The position numbers and the translations under genes are program-made. A stretch of 45,700 bases of DNA, taken from contig CALAUG010000052.1 of the NCBI GenBank assembly GCA_937892155.1, forward strand, positions 1-45,700, given 5' to 3'. This document shows, in pieces, positions 1 to 8,036 of this stretch (its first letter is position 1; every line of letters begins with the position of its first letter). The notes under the pieces were generated by a model. The model did no database searches and was not told the DNA's origin. It was given only the letters and a program-made list of their open reading frames with translations. This DNA is from an uncultured Bacteroidales bacterium (lineage in GTDB: Bacteria > Bacteroidota > Bacteroidia > Bacteroidales > UBA1715).

Positions 1-1283
1 TAGGTCCGATTTTCGGTGCCATCATGGGTGCCCGATTCGGCACTGCCTCGTTCCTTTGGATTGTGTTGGGAAGTATCTTTGGCGGTGCCGTTCATGACTA
101 CTTCTCAGGAATGATTTCCTTACGTCACGATGGCATCTCACTGCCTGAGATTCAAGGCCAACACCTCGGTAATGGTGTTCGTCAGATGATGCGTGGTTTC
201 ATGATTATCCTGATGATTCTTGTGGGCGTGGTCTTCGTTGACGGTCCTGCAAAGATTCTCGCCGACCTCACACCAGACAGTCTCTCAGCGATTTTCTGGG
301 TTGTGGTCATCATGGTTTACTACGTCATCGCTACCCTCTTCCCTATTGATAAGATTATCGGCAAGATATATCCTTTGTTCGGTATCTGTCTGCTGTTTAT
401 GGCGGTTGGCATCTTGAGCTATCTCCTCATCAACCACCCTGCTGTTCCAGAACTCTGGGAGGGACTGCAGAACAAGCAGGCTAACCCAGAAAGCACACCG
501 ATTTTCCCAATGATGTTCGTCAGCATTGCCTGTGGTGCTGTGTCGGGTTTCCATGCCACACAATCGCCACTGATGGCACGCTGCATGGTCAACGAGCGTC
601 AAGGTCGAGCCATTTTCTATGGTGCCATGATTACTGAGGGTGTGGTTGCACTCATCTGGGCAGCAGCCGCTTCCGTATTTTTCTTCAGCGGAGACTACAC
701 CGATCAGGTGGCAGAATACGGCTCGGCAGCACCTCGAATCATCAAGTTCCTGACCGACACCTGGCTCGGACGAATCGGTTCTATCCTTGCCCTCCTTGGT
801 GTGGTTTTTGCTCCAATTACCTCAGGCGACACAGCTCTCCGCTCTGCCCGCCTCATCATTGCCGACTTCTTGCACTTAGACCAGAAACCTATCGTGAAAC
901 GTCTCATGGTTGCCCTACCTATCTTCGTGGTTACCACCATCGTTCTCATCTGGTCTATCAACAATAAAGAGAGCTTCAACACCATCTGGAACTACTTTGC
1001 ATGGTGCAACCAACTGCTGTCTGTCTTCACCCTCTGGGCCATCACCATCTATTTGGTCAAGAAACACAGCCATCGTTGGTCTTACCTCATCAGCATAATC
1101 CCAGCCTTGTTCATGACAGCGGTCTGCTCGTCGTTTATGTTCATAGCCACTCCAAAACAAGGTGGATTCAATTTCTTCAACCTCTCTAACAGCTTCGGAT
1201 ACCTCGCAGGCGGCGTAATCTGCATCATCGCTATCGTTCTGTTTGCAAAGTGGAAGAAGAGGTACGAGGCAAGCAAACAGTAA
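1..1283 (+). CDS. cstA: CstA-like carbon starvation protein / peptide-pyruvate transporter, 5' truncated
   Basis: Integral membrane carrier of the CstA family, whose members take up peptides or pyruvate. The reading frame is open from base 3 to the stop at 1281-1283, and the residues before the first ATG (GPIFGAI) continue the conserved CstA segment, so the gene starts outside the window. About 427 residues are visible with roughly ten hydrophobic segments, for example around VVFVDGP, FWVVVIMVYYVIATLFP and IICIIAIVLF. The conserved stretch with VHDYFSGM and the later SGDTALRSAR are typical of the family, and the end is short, as in compact CstA versions. recQ follows 5 bp downstream on the same strand. 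Family assignment is confident; the substrate is not readable from sequence. Confidence 0.85.
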   Translation, partial: GPIFGAIMGARFGTASFLWIVLGSIFGGAVHDYFSGMISLRHDGISLPEIQGQHLGNGVRQMMRGFMIILMILVGVVFVDGPAKILADLTPDSLSAIFWVVVIMVYYVIATLFPIDKIIGKIYPLFGICLLFMAVGILSYLLINHPAVPELWEGLQNKQANPESTPIFPMMFVSIACGAVSGFHATQSPLMARCMVNERQGRAIFYGAMITEGVVALIWAAAASVFFFSGDYTDQVAEYGSAAPRIIKFLTDTWLGRIGSILALLGVVFAPITSGDTALRSARLIIADFLHLDQKPIVKRLMVALPIFVVTTIVLIWSINNKESFNTIWNYFAWCNQLLSVFTLWAITIYLVKKHSHRWSYLISIIPALFMTAVCSSFMFIATPKQGGFNFFNLSNSFGYLAGGVICIIAIVLFAKWKKRYEASKQ

Positions 1284-1288
1284 ATCAC

Positions 1289-3208
1289 ATGGGAGCAACC
1301 ATCTATCATGATATCCTCAAGAAGTATTGGGGATACGACAATTTCCGCCCCTTACAGTTGGAAATCATCGAGAGCATCTCCGCGGGTCACGACACCTTCG
1401 GACTGATGCCCACAGGTGGCGGCAAGAGTATCACCTTTCAGGTGCCAGCCCTTGCCCTTCATGGGGTGTGTATTGTTATCTCACCGCTGATTGCTCTCAT
1501 GAAAGACCAGGTTATCAACCTCTACCACAAGGGAATCTACGCTGAGATTCTCTATTCGGGTTGTACACACACCGAGATTGTGAGGGCACTTGAACGTTGC
1601 GAAAGCGACCCAAACGTGAAATTTCTCTACCTTGCGCCCGAGCGCCTTTCCTCCCCTCTCTTCCTCCAGAAACTCCGTTATATTCCAGTCTCGATGATTG
1701 TGGTCGATGAGGCACACTGTATCTCGCAGTGGGGCTTTGACTTCCGTCCTTCCTACCTCAACATCGCCCAATTCAGGATGTTGCTCCCCAACATCCCCGT
1801 TTTGGCTCTTACGGCAACGGCTCCGCCAGACGTGGTGGAAGACATCAAGCAACGACTGTTTTTCCGCGATGGCAACCAATCGTTTCAGATGAGTTTCCGC
1901 CGCGACAATCTTTCGTATGTGGTTCGTAAGACCGATGACAAGATTCGCGAAGCTATACATATATTAAATAGAGTACCTGGAACATCTATTATCTATGTCC
2001 GACTGCGCGAGTCGACAACGAACATTGCAGCCATACTACAGAAGAACGGAATCAGCGCAACGTCCTACCACGCCGGTCTTGCCAGTTTGACGCGCGATGA
2101 GCGTCTCAAGGAGTGGAAAGACGACAAGGTGCGTGTCATGGTTGCCACCAACGCCTTTGGCATGGGCATCGACAAACCCAATGTTCGAACGGTTATCCAT
2201 CTGGACACTCCCGACTCCATAGAAGCATATTATCAAGAGGCTGGACGCGCCGGACGTGATGGCCTGCGAAGCTATGCCGTGCTGTTGACCTCCGACAACG
2301 ACTCCCGACTGCTCCGAACTCAGGTGACCAACGCCTTCCCCGACAAAGCGTTTGTTCAAGAGATCTATCAAAAGCTTTGCGATTACTACGACGTTGGCGA
2401 CGGCTACGGCGAAGACCGCGCCTTCCCATTCAACCAAACAGAATTTTGTCGCACCTACCACAAGAACGAAGCGATGGTAAGCGGAGCGATGGAACTGCTG
2501 AGACTGGCTGGCTACATCATCTTGAAGTCGCCAGAGAGCAGCGGCTCCAGCGTTACTTTCCGCTGCACTCGCGAAGAACTCTACGAATATCAGGAACGAA
2601 GTCAGTATGCACCCCGCGTGATTGACTATCTATTGCGCCGCTACGAGGGAATCATGACCTCGCGTGTTATGATTAACGAAGAGAGCATCTCCAAGGAGTT
2701 GAACATTCAGCGTCATGACATCTACAACACACTCCGCGAACTCCACATGGACGGAATCATCAATCATATTCCTTACAGCAAGATGCCTATGTTCCGTTTC
2801 AACGGCAACCGCATCGACGCATGCCACGTGGTGATTCCACCTATTGTCTACGAGGAGCGTTTGACACGATTGCGCAAAAGAACTGAAGCAATGATTAACT
2901 ATTTCACCGCTACCGACACTTGCAGAAACACGCTTTTGCTCGACTATTTAGGTGAGAAAAATAGCGAACCATGCGGACGCTGCGACGTCTGCCTGCAACA
3001 AAAGCAGCAGCAGAAATCCGCATCGAAAGTTTCTATTGAGGAGATTTTAATCAAGGAATTGGAGAAGAGACCGTTATTGTTCAACGACCTTAATTACTTA
3101 GAATCACTTAATGGTTTTTCAAAGGAAGCCATTGCAGAGGCTGTAAGGAATCTTTTGGGAGAAGGTAAAGTGGACTACCTCAGTAGCGGATTGACGCTCA
3201 AACGATGA
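1289..3208 (+). CDS. recQ: ATP-dependent DNA helicase RecQ
   Basis: 3'-5' superfamily 2 DNA helicase acting in recombination and replication-fork repair. Visible motifs, numbered from the chosen start, are Walker A (PTGGGKS, K46), the DEAH box at 140-143 followed by CISQWGFDFRPSY, motif VI around EAGRAGRDG, and the RecQ zinc cluster near the C-terminus (C-R-N-T...PCGRCDVC). The product is 639 aa. It ends soon after a winged-helix-like tail and I see no clear HRDC domain. An upstream in-frame ATG at 1250 would overlap cstA by 34 bp. I chose 1289 because it lies just after the cstA stop and leads directly into the conserved HDILKKYWGYDNFRPLQ region. It converges with the FGE gene below, with only 4 bp between the two stop codons. 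Confidence 0.93.
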   Translation: MGATIYHDILKKYWGYDNFRPLQLEIIESISAGHDTFGLMPTGGGKSITFQVPALALHGVCIVISPLIALMKDQVINLYHKGIYAEILYSGCTHTEIVRALERCESDPNVKFLYLAPERLSSPLFLQKLRYIPVSMIVVDEAHCISQWGFDFRPSYLNIAQFRMLLPNIPVLALTATAPPDVVEDIKQRLFFRDGNQSFQMSFRRDNLSYVVRKTDDKIREAIHILNRVPGTSIIYVRLRESTTNIAAILQKNGISATSYHAGLASLTRDERLKEWKDDKVRVMVATNAFGMGIDKPNVRTVIHLDTPDSIEAYYQEAGRAGRDGLRSYAVLLTSDNDSRLLRTQVTNAFPDKAFVQEIYQKLCDYYDVGDGYGEDRAFPFNQTEFCRTYHKNEAMVSGAMELLRLAGYIILKSPESSGSSVTFRCTREELYEYQERSQYAPRVIDYLLRRYEGIMTSRVMINEESISKELNIQRHDIYNTLRELHMDGIINHIPYSKMPMFRFNGNRIDACHVVIPPIVYEERLTRLRKRTEAMINYFTATDTCRNTLLLDYLGEKNSEPCGRCDVCLQQKQQQKSASKVSIEEILIKELEKRPLLFNDLNYLESLNGFSKEAIAEAVRNLLGEGKVDYLSSGLTLKR

Positions 3209-3212
3209 CGCT

Positions 3213-4367
3213 TCACCACAAGAACCACTCCAACTGGAGTTCTTCTTCTTGTTCACCCGGCTTTTCTTCTTTCTTTTCTTCGGGGGCTGAAGCGGCTTCT
3301 TCTTTCGTTTCCAACTCAGCACAAGGAAAGTCCAATGCCAAGCGAAGTCCGAGAATCGGACTGCTGTTTTTGTAGGCACTGGCATTTCGGTAGGAGACGC
3401 GACAACGGGCAGCGCTGTTACAGAAACTGCCACCACGATTCACCCTAAACTCACTCTTTGCCTTACCGCAAGGGTTTTCCGCATCAACATTCTTATAACG
3501 ACAGAGCACATCTTGACACCACTCCAACACATTGCCGCTCATATCGTAGATGCCGAGTTCATTGGCTTGCTTTTGCTTGACGGGGTGAGTTTGACTATTA
3601 CTGTTTCCATCATACCAAGCCACATCGCCAATGCTATTGCTTCCGCTATATTTGTAGCCACGAGATTTATTGCCTCCACGGGCAGCAAACTCCCATTCGG
3701 CTTCGGTAGGTAGACGGAAGTTTTTGCCAGTAAGGCTGTTTAACTTGTTAATAAAAGTCTGACAGTCGTTCCAAGAAACACGATAAGCAGGATAGTTACT
3801 TCCTTTACCATATTGAGTTTCCCAACCGCCGCTGTATGTTGGTACGCTCCCCATCACAGCCTGCCAAAGTGCCTGTGTCACTTCAGTCTCACCTATGGAG
3901 AAAGAACTGAGCGTAACGGAGTGGGTTGGCTTTTCGTCTGAGTATGCATCACTACCTTGCTCTGAGGTTGCACCCATTGTGAAAGTGCCGCCTTGAACAT
4001 AGACCATTGTAAACGAAACACCATTTACCCTAAAGGTTTGCTTGCCTATTTTGGGCTCAGCAGTTACTTTAAATACAATCTGAGAACCGACGATTTTGTC
4101 CACGTCTTCCAATGCATCCCAGATGATGGTCTTATTATTGCCAGCGGAAACATTGTTGCCAACATCACCAGTAACATGCTTCAATGGTGCAGAAAATGTC
4201 TTACCGCCGTCAGTAGAAACTGAAAGACTGATATTCGCAGTCTTGTCCAAGGTATAAGTCACCTCAACCTTTTTGTTTACCTGACGGAATGCTACATTAG
4301 TCACATTCTGAGCAGTGCAAACTCCAATAGTTAGGAAAGCTATGATAACTAAAACTGTTTTTTTCAT
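3213..4367 (-). CDS. FGE-1: exported FGE-sulfatase/C-type-lectin-fold protein with acidic tail
   Basis: 384 aa. A signal peptide (MKKTVLVIIAFLTIGVCTAQ) is followed by a beta-rich domain of about 90 residues (NVTNVAFRQVNKKVEVTYTL... to VFKVTAEP), then an FGE-sulfatase domain (VYVQGGTFTMGA, GETEVTQALWQAVMG, FRLPTEAEWEFAARGG, YDMSGNVLEWC). After RGGSF comes a hypervariable block at 3354-3422, the DGR-like variable region discussed in the findings. ATG 4367 is chosen because the upstream extension (to 4442) runs through the FGE-2 coding region and lacks a signal sequence. Oddity: paralogues end LALSE or LVLSE, but here the frame reads on for about 38 residues rich in E and K, as if the ancestral stop was lost. 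It lies 10 bp downstream of FGE-2 and is closest to FGE-8, 40 kb away. An enzymatic role is doubtful. Confidence 0.85.
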   Translation of the reverse strand: MKKTVLVIIAFLTIGVCTAQNVTNVAFRQVNKKVEVTYTLDKTANISLSVSTDGGKTFSAPLKHVTGDVGNNVSAGNNKTIIWDALEDVDKIVGSQIVFKVTAEPKIGKQTFRVNGVSFTMVYVQGGTFTMGATSEQGSDAYSDEKPTHSVTLSSFSIGETEVTQALWQAVMGSVPTYSGGWETQYGKGSNYPAYRVSWNDCQTFINKLNSLTGKNFRLPTEAEWEFAARGGNKSRGYKYSGSNSIGDVAWYDGNSNSQTHPVKQKQANELGIYDMSGNVLEWCQDVLCRYKNVDAENPCGKAKSEFRVNRGGSFCNSAARCRVSYRNASAYKNSSPILGLRLALDFPCAELETKEEAASAPEEKKEEKPGEQEEELQLEWFLW

Positions 4368-4377
4368 AAAAATTGTA

Positions 4378-5433
4378 TTACTCAGAGAGGGCAAGACGAA
4401 AACCAATGTAGTTGTTACAGATGCCAGGGTAGTCGCCGTCACGATTCAATGAGCGACAGCTCCTGACATTGCCGACCCAACTACCGCCACGGAGCACACG
4501 GTCAGACCCACTATAAGAACCTTTAGGATCGGTCTGAGATGAACTGCTGTAACTGTCGTACCAATCTAAACACCACTCCCAAACATTGCCGCTCATGTCA
4601 TATAGACCTAGTTCGTTGGCTTGTTTTTGTTTTACTGGGTGGTTTTGTCTTGTTCTTTTAATTGTACTATTATCATAATACCAAGCCACATCATTAATAT
4701 TATTGCTTCCGCTATATTTATAGCCACGTGATTCATTGCCACCCCGGGCAGCATATTCCCATTCGGCTTCCGTGGGCAAACGGAAGTTTTTACCAGTAAG
4801 GTTGCTCAATTTTCGTATAAACTCCTGGCAATCGTTCCAAGAAATGTAATACATAGGATAATTACTGCCAACGCCATAGGTGCTCCAACCAATGCGATTT
4901 GCAATTTGGGTAACAGATTCACCCATCACCGCTTGCCATAATGCCTGCGTCACTTCCGTCTCACCAATAGAGAACGAACTGAGCGTAACGGAGTGAGCTG
5001 GCTTTTCGTCTGATTCTGCATCGCTACCTTGCTCTAAGGTTGCTCCCATAGTAAACGTGCCACCTTGAACATAGACCATTGTAAAAGAAACACCGTTAAC
5101 AGTAAAAGTTTGGGGTTCTATTGCGTTTGCAGTCACTTGAAACACAATCTGCGAACCGACAATTTTGTCTACCTCGGCTAGCGCATCCCAGATGATGGTA
5201 TTATTGCCAGCAGTGACATTGCTGCCAACATCACCTGTAACATGCTTCAATGGTGAAGAAAAAGTCTTACCGCCGTCAGTAGAAACCAACAGACTAATGT
5301 TTGCTGTCTTATCCAAAGTATAAGTCACCTCAACCTTTTTGTTGACCTGACGGAATGCGACATTAGTCACATTCTGAGCAGTGCAAATCAGAGCAAAGCA
5401 TAGTATAAGTATGATTGAATAAAGTCTAGTCAT
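4378..5433 (-). CDS. FGE-2: exported FGE-sulfatase/C-type-lectin-fold protein
   Basis: 351 aa. An N-terminal signal peptide ends near LICTAQ, followed by the same beta domain as FGE-1 (TNVAFRQVNKKVEV...) and a full FGE-fold domain (VQGGTFTMGATLEQ, GETEVTQALWQAVMGES, FRLPTEAEWEYAARGG, YDMSGNVWEWC), ending in GFRLALSE. The variable block after RGGSW is at 4408-4476; most of its codons end in C or T while their first two bases differ from paralogues, the pattern expected from mutagenised AAC/AAT codons. First gene of a two-gene minus operon with FGE-1, with a -7 box at 5452-5459 and the shared palindrome at 5468-5484. Its closest paralogue by the insert VGSNYPMYYISWNDCQ is FGE-7, which also sits directly downstream of a copy of the palindrome. 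Probably an exported ligand-binding protein; ligand unknown. Confidence 0.85.
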   Translation of the reverse strand: MTRLYSIILILCFALICTAQNVTNVAFRQVNKKVEVTYTLDKTANISLLVSTDGGKTFSSPLKHVTGDVGSNVTAGNNTIIWDALAEVDKIVGSQIVFQVTANAIEPQTFTVNGVSFTMVYVQGGTFTMGATLEQGSDAESDEKPAHSVTLSSFSIGETEVTQALWQAVMGESVTQIANRIGWSTYGVGSNYPMYYISWNDCQEFIRKLSNLTGKNFRLPTEAEWEYAARGGNESRGYKYSGSNNINDVAWYYDNSTIKRTRQNHPVKQKQANELGLYDMSGNVWEWCLDWYDSYSSSSQTDPKGSYSGSDRVLRGGSWVGNVRSCRSLNRDGDYPGICNNYIGFRLALSE

Positions 5434-5451
5434 AAAAATCTATTAACGCCA

Positions 5452-5459
5452 CAAAAGTA
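5452..5459 (-). promoter_or_regulatory. -7 box (TACTTTTG) for the FGE-2/FGE-1 operon
   Basis: The minus strand reads TACTTTTG, an exact match to the Bacteroidota -7 consensus TAnnTTTG, 18 nt before the FGE-2 ATG. A TTTC belonging to the palindrome at 5468-5484 lies 20 nt upstream, at the place expected for the -33 TTTG element. Confidence 0.6.
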
Positions 5460-5467
5460 CTACAATT

Positions 5468-5484
5468 TTTTCGCACGGCGAAAA
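5468..5484. repeat. 17-bp palindrome, copy A
   Basis: Perfect inverted repeat with arms TTTTCGC and GCGAAAA around a 3-nt spacer (ACG). It lies in the divergent intergenic region between FGE-2 (minus) and the radical SAM gene (plus). The same element recurs at 13703, 22070 and 43439, always between a minus gene on the left and a plus gene on the right. It could be an operator or an extended promoter element. Confidence 0.75.
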
Positions 5485-5532
5485 TCTGCATGCCGTAGCG
5501 CATCAAATCTGTGCTATTTTGCTTATGTATAG

Positions 5533-5540
5533 TATCTTTG
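5533..5540 (+). promoter_or_regulatory. -7 box (TATCTTTG) for the radical SAM/rusA genes
   Basis: Exact TAnnTTTG match 23 nt before the chosen ATG at 5564. No TTTG at the usual 19-21 nt spacing is evident. The box supports the internal start at 5564 over the ATG at 5519, which would lie upstream of it. Confidence 0.5.
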
Positions 5541-5563
5541 CATACGCAAATCAACTGAAAACT

Positions 5564-6421
5564 ATGCCATATAATGAATTCAAAAGTTTTTTGAAAACTG
5601 TCATTGGCAACGAAGGGAACAAATGCCACTACCCTACCCGTCTGGACACTTACGGACGAGGATGCCAACATGATTGTAGTTACTGTTACGCAAAATCGCT
5701 GCTTGATTTTCGTGGGTTATGGAACGCAGCCCACCCAGCAATGGCGAATATGATGAACATTGCGCGTTCCGTAAAACGAAATCTGAAACCAGGCGACATC
5801 GTTCGCCTCGGCGGCATGACCGATTGTTTCCAACCATTGGAGAAGCAGCATCGTATCACCTATCACACGATCCAAGTTTTGAATCAACTCCATATCGGCT
5901 ATCTCATCGTTACGAAATCGGCGATGGTGGCTGACGATGAATATCTCAAGCTCTACGATAAAGACCTTGCTCATATCCAAGTGACCATCACCTCCACCGA
6001 CGACGAATTCTCAAAAACAATAGAGAGAGCATCGGTTCCAAGCAAACGTATTGAGGCTGTGGAAAAACTGCAAAAGGCAGGTTTTGATGTCTCGGTGCGG
6101 CTCTCCACATTCGTTCCTCAATTCATTGAGAAAGGGCGTCTTGACATGAAAGTCATCAACAAGATTCAATGCGACAAGATTCTTGTGGAATTCTTGCGTG
6201 TCAACAGTTGGATTGAGCGCTGGTTTGACATTGACACCTCCGAGTACACGGTAAAACAAAGCAACTATCGACACCTCCCTTTGAAGCTTAAGAAGAAATA
6301 CATCAAACTCATCAAGAACTACAAAGAGAAGACGGTCTGCGAGGATGAGTCTGAAGCCTACGAATATTGGAAGCATCACTATAACCATAACGAAAACGAC
6401 TGCTGCAATCTTAAAATCTGA
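5564..6421 (+). CDS. Radical SAM protein, spore photoproduct lyase-like family
   Basis: 285 aa. The radical SAM [4Fe-4S] motif C-x3-C-x2-C is at C34, C38 and C41 (CQHDCSYC), just after a conserved YGRGC lead-in. It is followed by GDIVRLGGMTDCFQPLE and IGYLIVTKSAM, which resemble the small SPL-like/Rv2578c-type radical SAM group often found in phages. ATG 5564 is preferred over 5519 because of the -7 box between them and because the conserved part begins just after it. The stop and the rusA start share one base (TGATG), so translational coupling is likely. The chemistry is radical-based through S-adenosylmethionine; the substrate (DNA lesion, RNA or protein) cannot be read from sequence. The neighbour RusA suggests a DNA-related role in a phage early region. 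Confidence 0.8.
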   Translation: MPYNEFKSFLKTVIGNEGNKCHYPTRLDTYGRGCQHDCSYCYAKSLLDFRGLWNAAHPAMANMMNIARSVKRNLKPGDIVRLGGMTDCFQPLEKQHRITYHTIQVLNQLHIGYLIVTKSAMVADDEYLKLYDKDLAHIQVTITSTDDEFSKTIERASVPSKRIEAVEKLQKAGFDVSVRLSTFVPQFIEKGRLDMKVINKIQCDKILVEFLRVNSWIERWFDIDTSEYTVKQSNYRHLPLKLKKKYIKLIKNYKEKTVCEDESEAYEYWKHHYNHNENDCCNLKI

Positions 6422-6783
6422 TGGAAAAGTACACAGAAATCATCTACGGCAAGGTGCCGAGCAAGAGCAATTCGTATAAAATCGTCACGATTGGAGGGCA
6501 TGCTTCGCTCTGCAAGACCAAGCAATTGGTGGAATACGAGCGAAATTTTTATCTCCAATGTAAGAGCCGAGATGTTAATTTAAACAAGCCTTTCAAGTTA
6601 TCGGTAGATGTTTATTATAACTCAAATAGACCCGACCTTGATAATGCCTTAAAAGTTATTCTTGATTGCTTACAAAGCTGCAAGACAATCACTAACGACA
6701 GAAACTGTGTTAATATTTCAGCCAGGAAATTTTTGGACAAAAATAATCCTAGAATTGAGTTGTTAATTGAAGAAATTTTATAA
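6421..6783 (+). CDS. rusA: RusA-type Holliday junction resolvase
   Basis: 120 aa, the usual RusA length. The signature RPDLDNALKVILDCLQ places acidic residues at D72, D74 and D93, matching the three catalytic aspartates of E. coli RusA (D70, D72, D91). RusA proteins are Mg-dependent dimeric endonucleases that cut Holliday junctions, and most are carried by prophages. The gene overlaps the radical SAM stop by one base and is followed by a 50-bp gap to a small membrane protein gene. It supports a phage origin for this block. Confidence 0.88.
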   Translation: MEKYTEIIYGKVPSKSNSYKIVTIGGHASLCKTKQLVEYERNFYLQCKSRDVNLNKPFKLSVDVYYNSNRPDLDNALKVILDCLQSCKTITNDRNCVNISARKFLDKNNPRIELLIEEIL

Positions 6784-6833
6784 TTTTGCCGTCCGATAAT
6801 TAACAATAAAACCGACTTCTTTCACCAAAGATT

Positions 6834-7256
6834 ATGAAAAAGCTTTTTGATTTCAGCAGACTCAAAGACTATCTGCTACCATACTTCATTATTAAATGGA
6901 CACCTATTATCTTTACCGTTGGACTAACAATCCACTGTTTTCTAATGATGTTCGGAATCAATCTGGAAGTCTTATCTTATCTCTGTATGACCCCGCCAAT
7001 TGGCGCCGTTATCTTTCTATATCTCAGCCATAAGTTGAATTTTTGTTGGATTCACAAATCAATGGTTGGCTACGTTTTGACTATTAGTATTTGTGACATA
7101 TTATACCGATATGGCGCATTCAACGACACATTGTTCTATTGGAGCTTAGGACTTTTCCTTGTCGGTTTCTTCTTGTGTATCACTCTAATTCTACACGCAT
7201 TCCTGTGGAAGGGAGACAAAGACTTACAGCAGTGCTCAGAGGAATTGAAGAGCTGA
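6834..7256 (+). CDS. Small membrane protein of unknown function, phage region
   Basis: 140 aa, not assigned to a named family. I see about four hydrophobic segments (around IIKWTPIIFTVGL, LSYLCMTPPIGAVIFLYL, VGYVLTISICDILY and LGLFLVGFFLCITLILHAFL) and a charged C-terminal tail (KGDKDLQQCSEELKS). There is no signal peptide cleavage motif. It lies between rusA and a HTH gene on the same strand, and its end overlaps the likely HTH start by 25 bp. The context is a prophage-derived early region; a holin role is possible, but four segments and the position give no real support for it. Confidence 0.6.
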   Translation: MKKLFDFSRLKDYLLPYFIIKWTPIIFTVGLTIHCFLMMFGINLEVLSYLCMTPPIGAVIFLYLSHKLNFCWIHKSMVGYVLTISICDILYRYGAFNDTLFYWSLGLFLVGFFLCITLILHAFLWKGDKDLQQCSEELKS

Positions 7257-7504
7257 TAACTGCCAATCCTTGTAATTGGGACGAGGCAAAATACGGAAAG
7301 ATTGCCGACAGCATTCAATCGATTCTTGGCCTGAACCAACGTCAGGAAGTGAGCCGCGACGGCGCTGCCCGCATCCTGGGCATCTCTGTCCGCTCACTCA
7401 ACCGCAAAGTAAGCAACGGCGAGATCAAGCCGCCCCACCGCAACGGCGACAAAAGCGGCGTGAAATACTACACCGACGACTTGCTGAACGCCAAACAAGA
7501 CTGA
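7232..7504 (+). CDS. Helix-turn-helix DNA-binding protein, phage type
   Basis: About 90 aa from a GTG start at 7232. The C-terminal half carries a helix-turn-helix of the MerR/excisionase kind (SRDGAARILGISVRSLNRKVSNGEI), followed by a wing-like segment ending YYTDDLL. The N-terminal half (GIEELITANPCNWDEAKYG) is a conserved-looking helical lead. An ATG at 7139 exists in frame, but its 31 extra residues lie inside the membrane-protein gene and look like translation of that other frame, so the GTG is preferred; the exact start is uncertain. A strong terminator follows at 7545. Likely role: phage regulator or small terminase-like DNA binder. Which of these is not decidable. Confidence 0.6.
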   Translation: MLRGIEELITANPCNWDEAKYGKIADSIQSILGLNQRQEVSRDGAARILGISVRSLNRKVSNGEIKPPHRNGDKSGVKYYTDDLLNAKQD

Positions 7505-7544
7505 CACGGTATTATTAGCATGTATATGGAACATTAAGTTCCGA

Positions 7545-7577
7545 CGCCATCCTTCATTATGAGGGATGGCGTTTTTT
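7545..7577 (+). terminator. Rho-independent terminator after the HTH gene
   Basis: Stem CGCCATCC/GGATGGCG with an 11-nt loop, followed by six T residues. A closely similar hairpin occurs at 9320-9350, on the other side of the BspA-type gene. Confidence 0.85.
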
Positions 7578-7920
7578 GTTGTTGGCTTCTGTTTGGCATT
7601 CATTTTTCTCCAAAGATAAATCCTTGCTTCAAGTTGAATTTTGAGCTTTTTGAGAGTAAGATGGCAGCTGCGAATTGGTTATTGGTGATTTCGGCAAAAG
7701 AAATTCTCTCCACAGCTCTACTGCGACCTTTCCTCTACAATAAAATACTGCCGCCAATCCAAACGCTAAAAATCCATCTCCAAATTTCTAAATCCACAAT
7801 CTCAGAAGACAGTCTGCCAACAGAAACTTCTTCTACCATACCATTTCATAAACAGCACCAAAGATTGCCTGTCGACGACAAAAGGAATCTGCATAGGTTG
7901 TAGAAATGGGGAAAATGTAG
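7578..7920. other. Non-coding gap between the terminator and the BspA promoter
   Basis: About 340 bp with no convincing gene. An open frame from 7559 to 7903 (114 codons) begins inside the terminator and has no recognisable domain, so I do not call it. No repeat or RNA structure stood out. Confidence 0.5.
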
Positions 7921-7928
7921 TATATTTG
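7921..7928 (+). promoter_or_regulatory. -7 box (TATATTTG) for the BspA-type gene
   Basis: Exact TAnnTTTG match about 108 nt before the ATG at 8037. It lies across the upstream in-frame ATG at 7926, which argues that 7926 is not the start. Confidence 0.5.
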
Positions 7929-8036
7929 CAGTCGGAAGTTGCGGAATCAGTATTTTTCTGTACCTATAGTGGAAGAATGTGCTGTCTTTTCGCTGTTTCT
8001 TTTTCTCACAGAGAACTAACACAAAGATTTTTTATT

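Noticed and set aside
3213..5433. FGE genes as sulfatase-maturating enzymes
   Set aside because: No sulfatase gene is nearby, the first catalytic cysteine position is variable, and the family is an exported multi-copy set with variable ends.
7559..7903. 114-codon open frame
   Set aside because: It starts inside the terminator hairpin and shows no domain or promoter.
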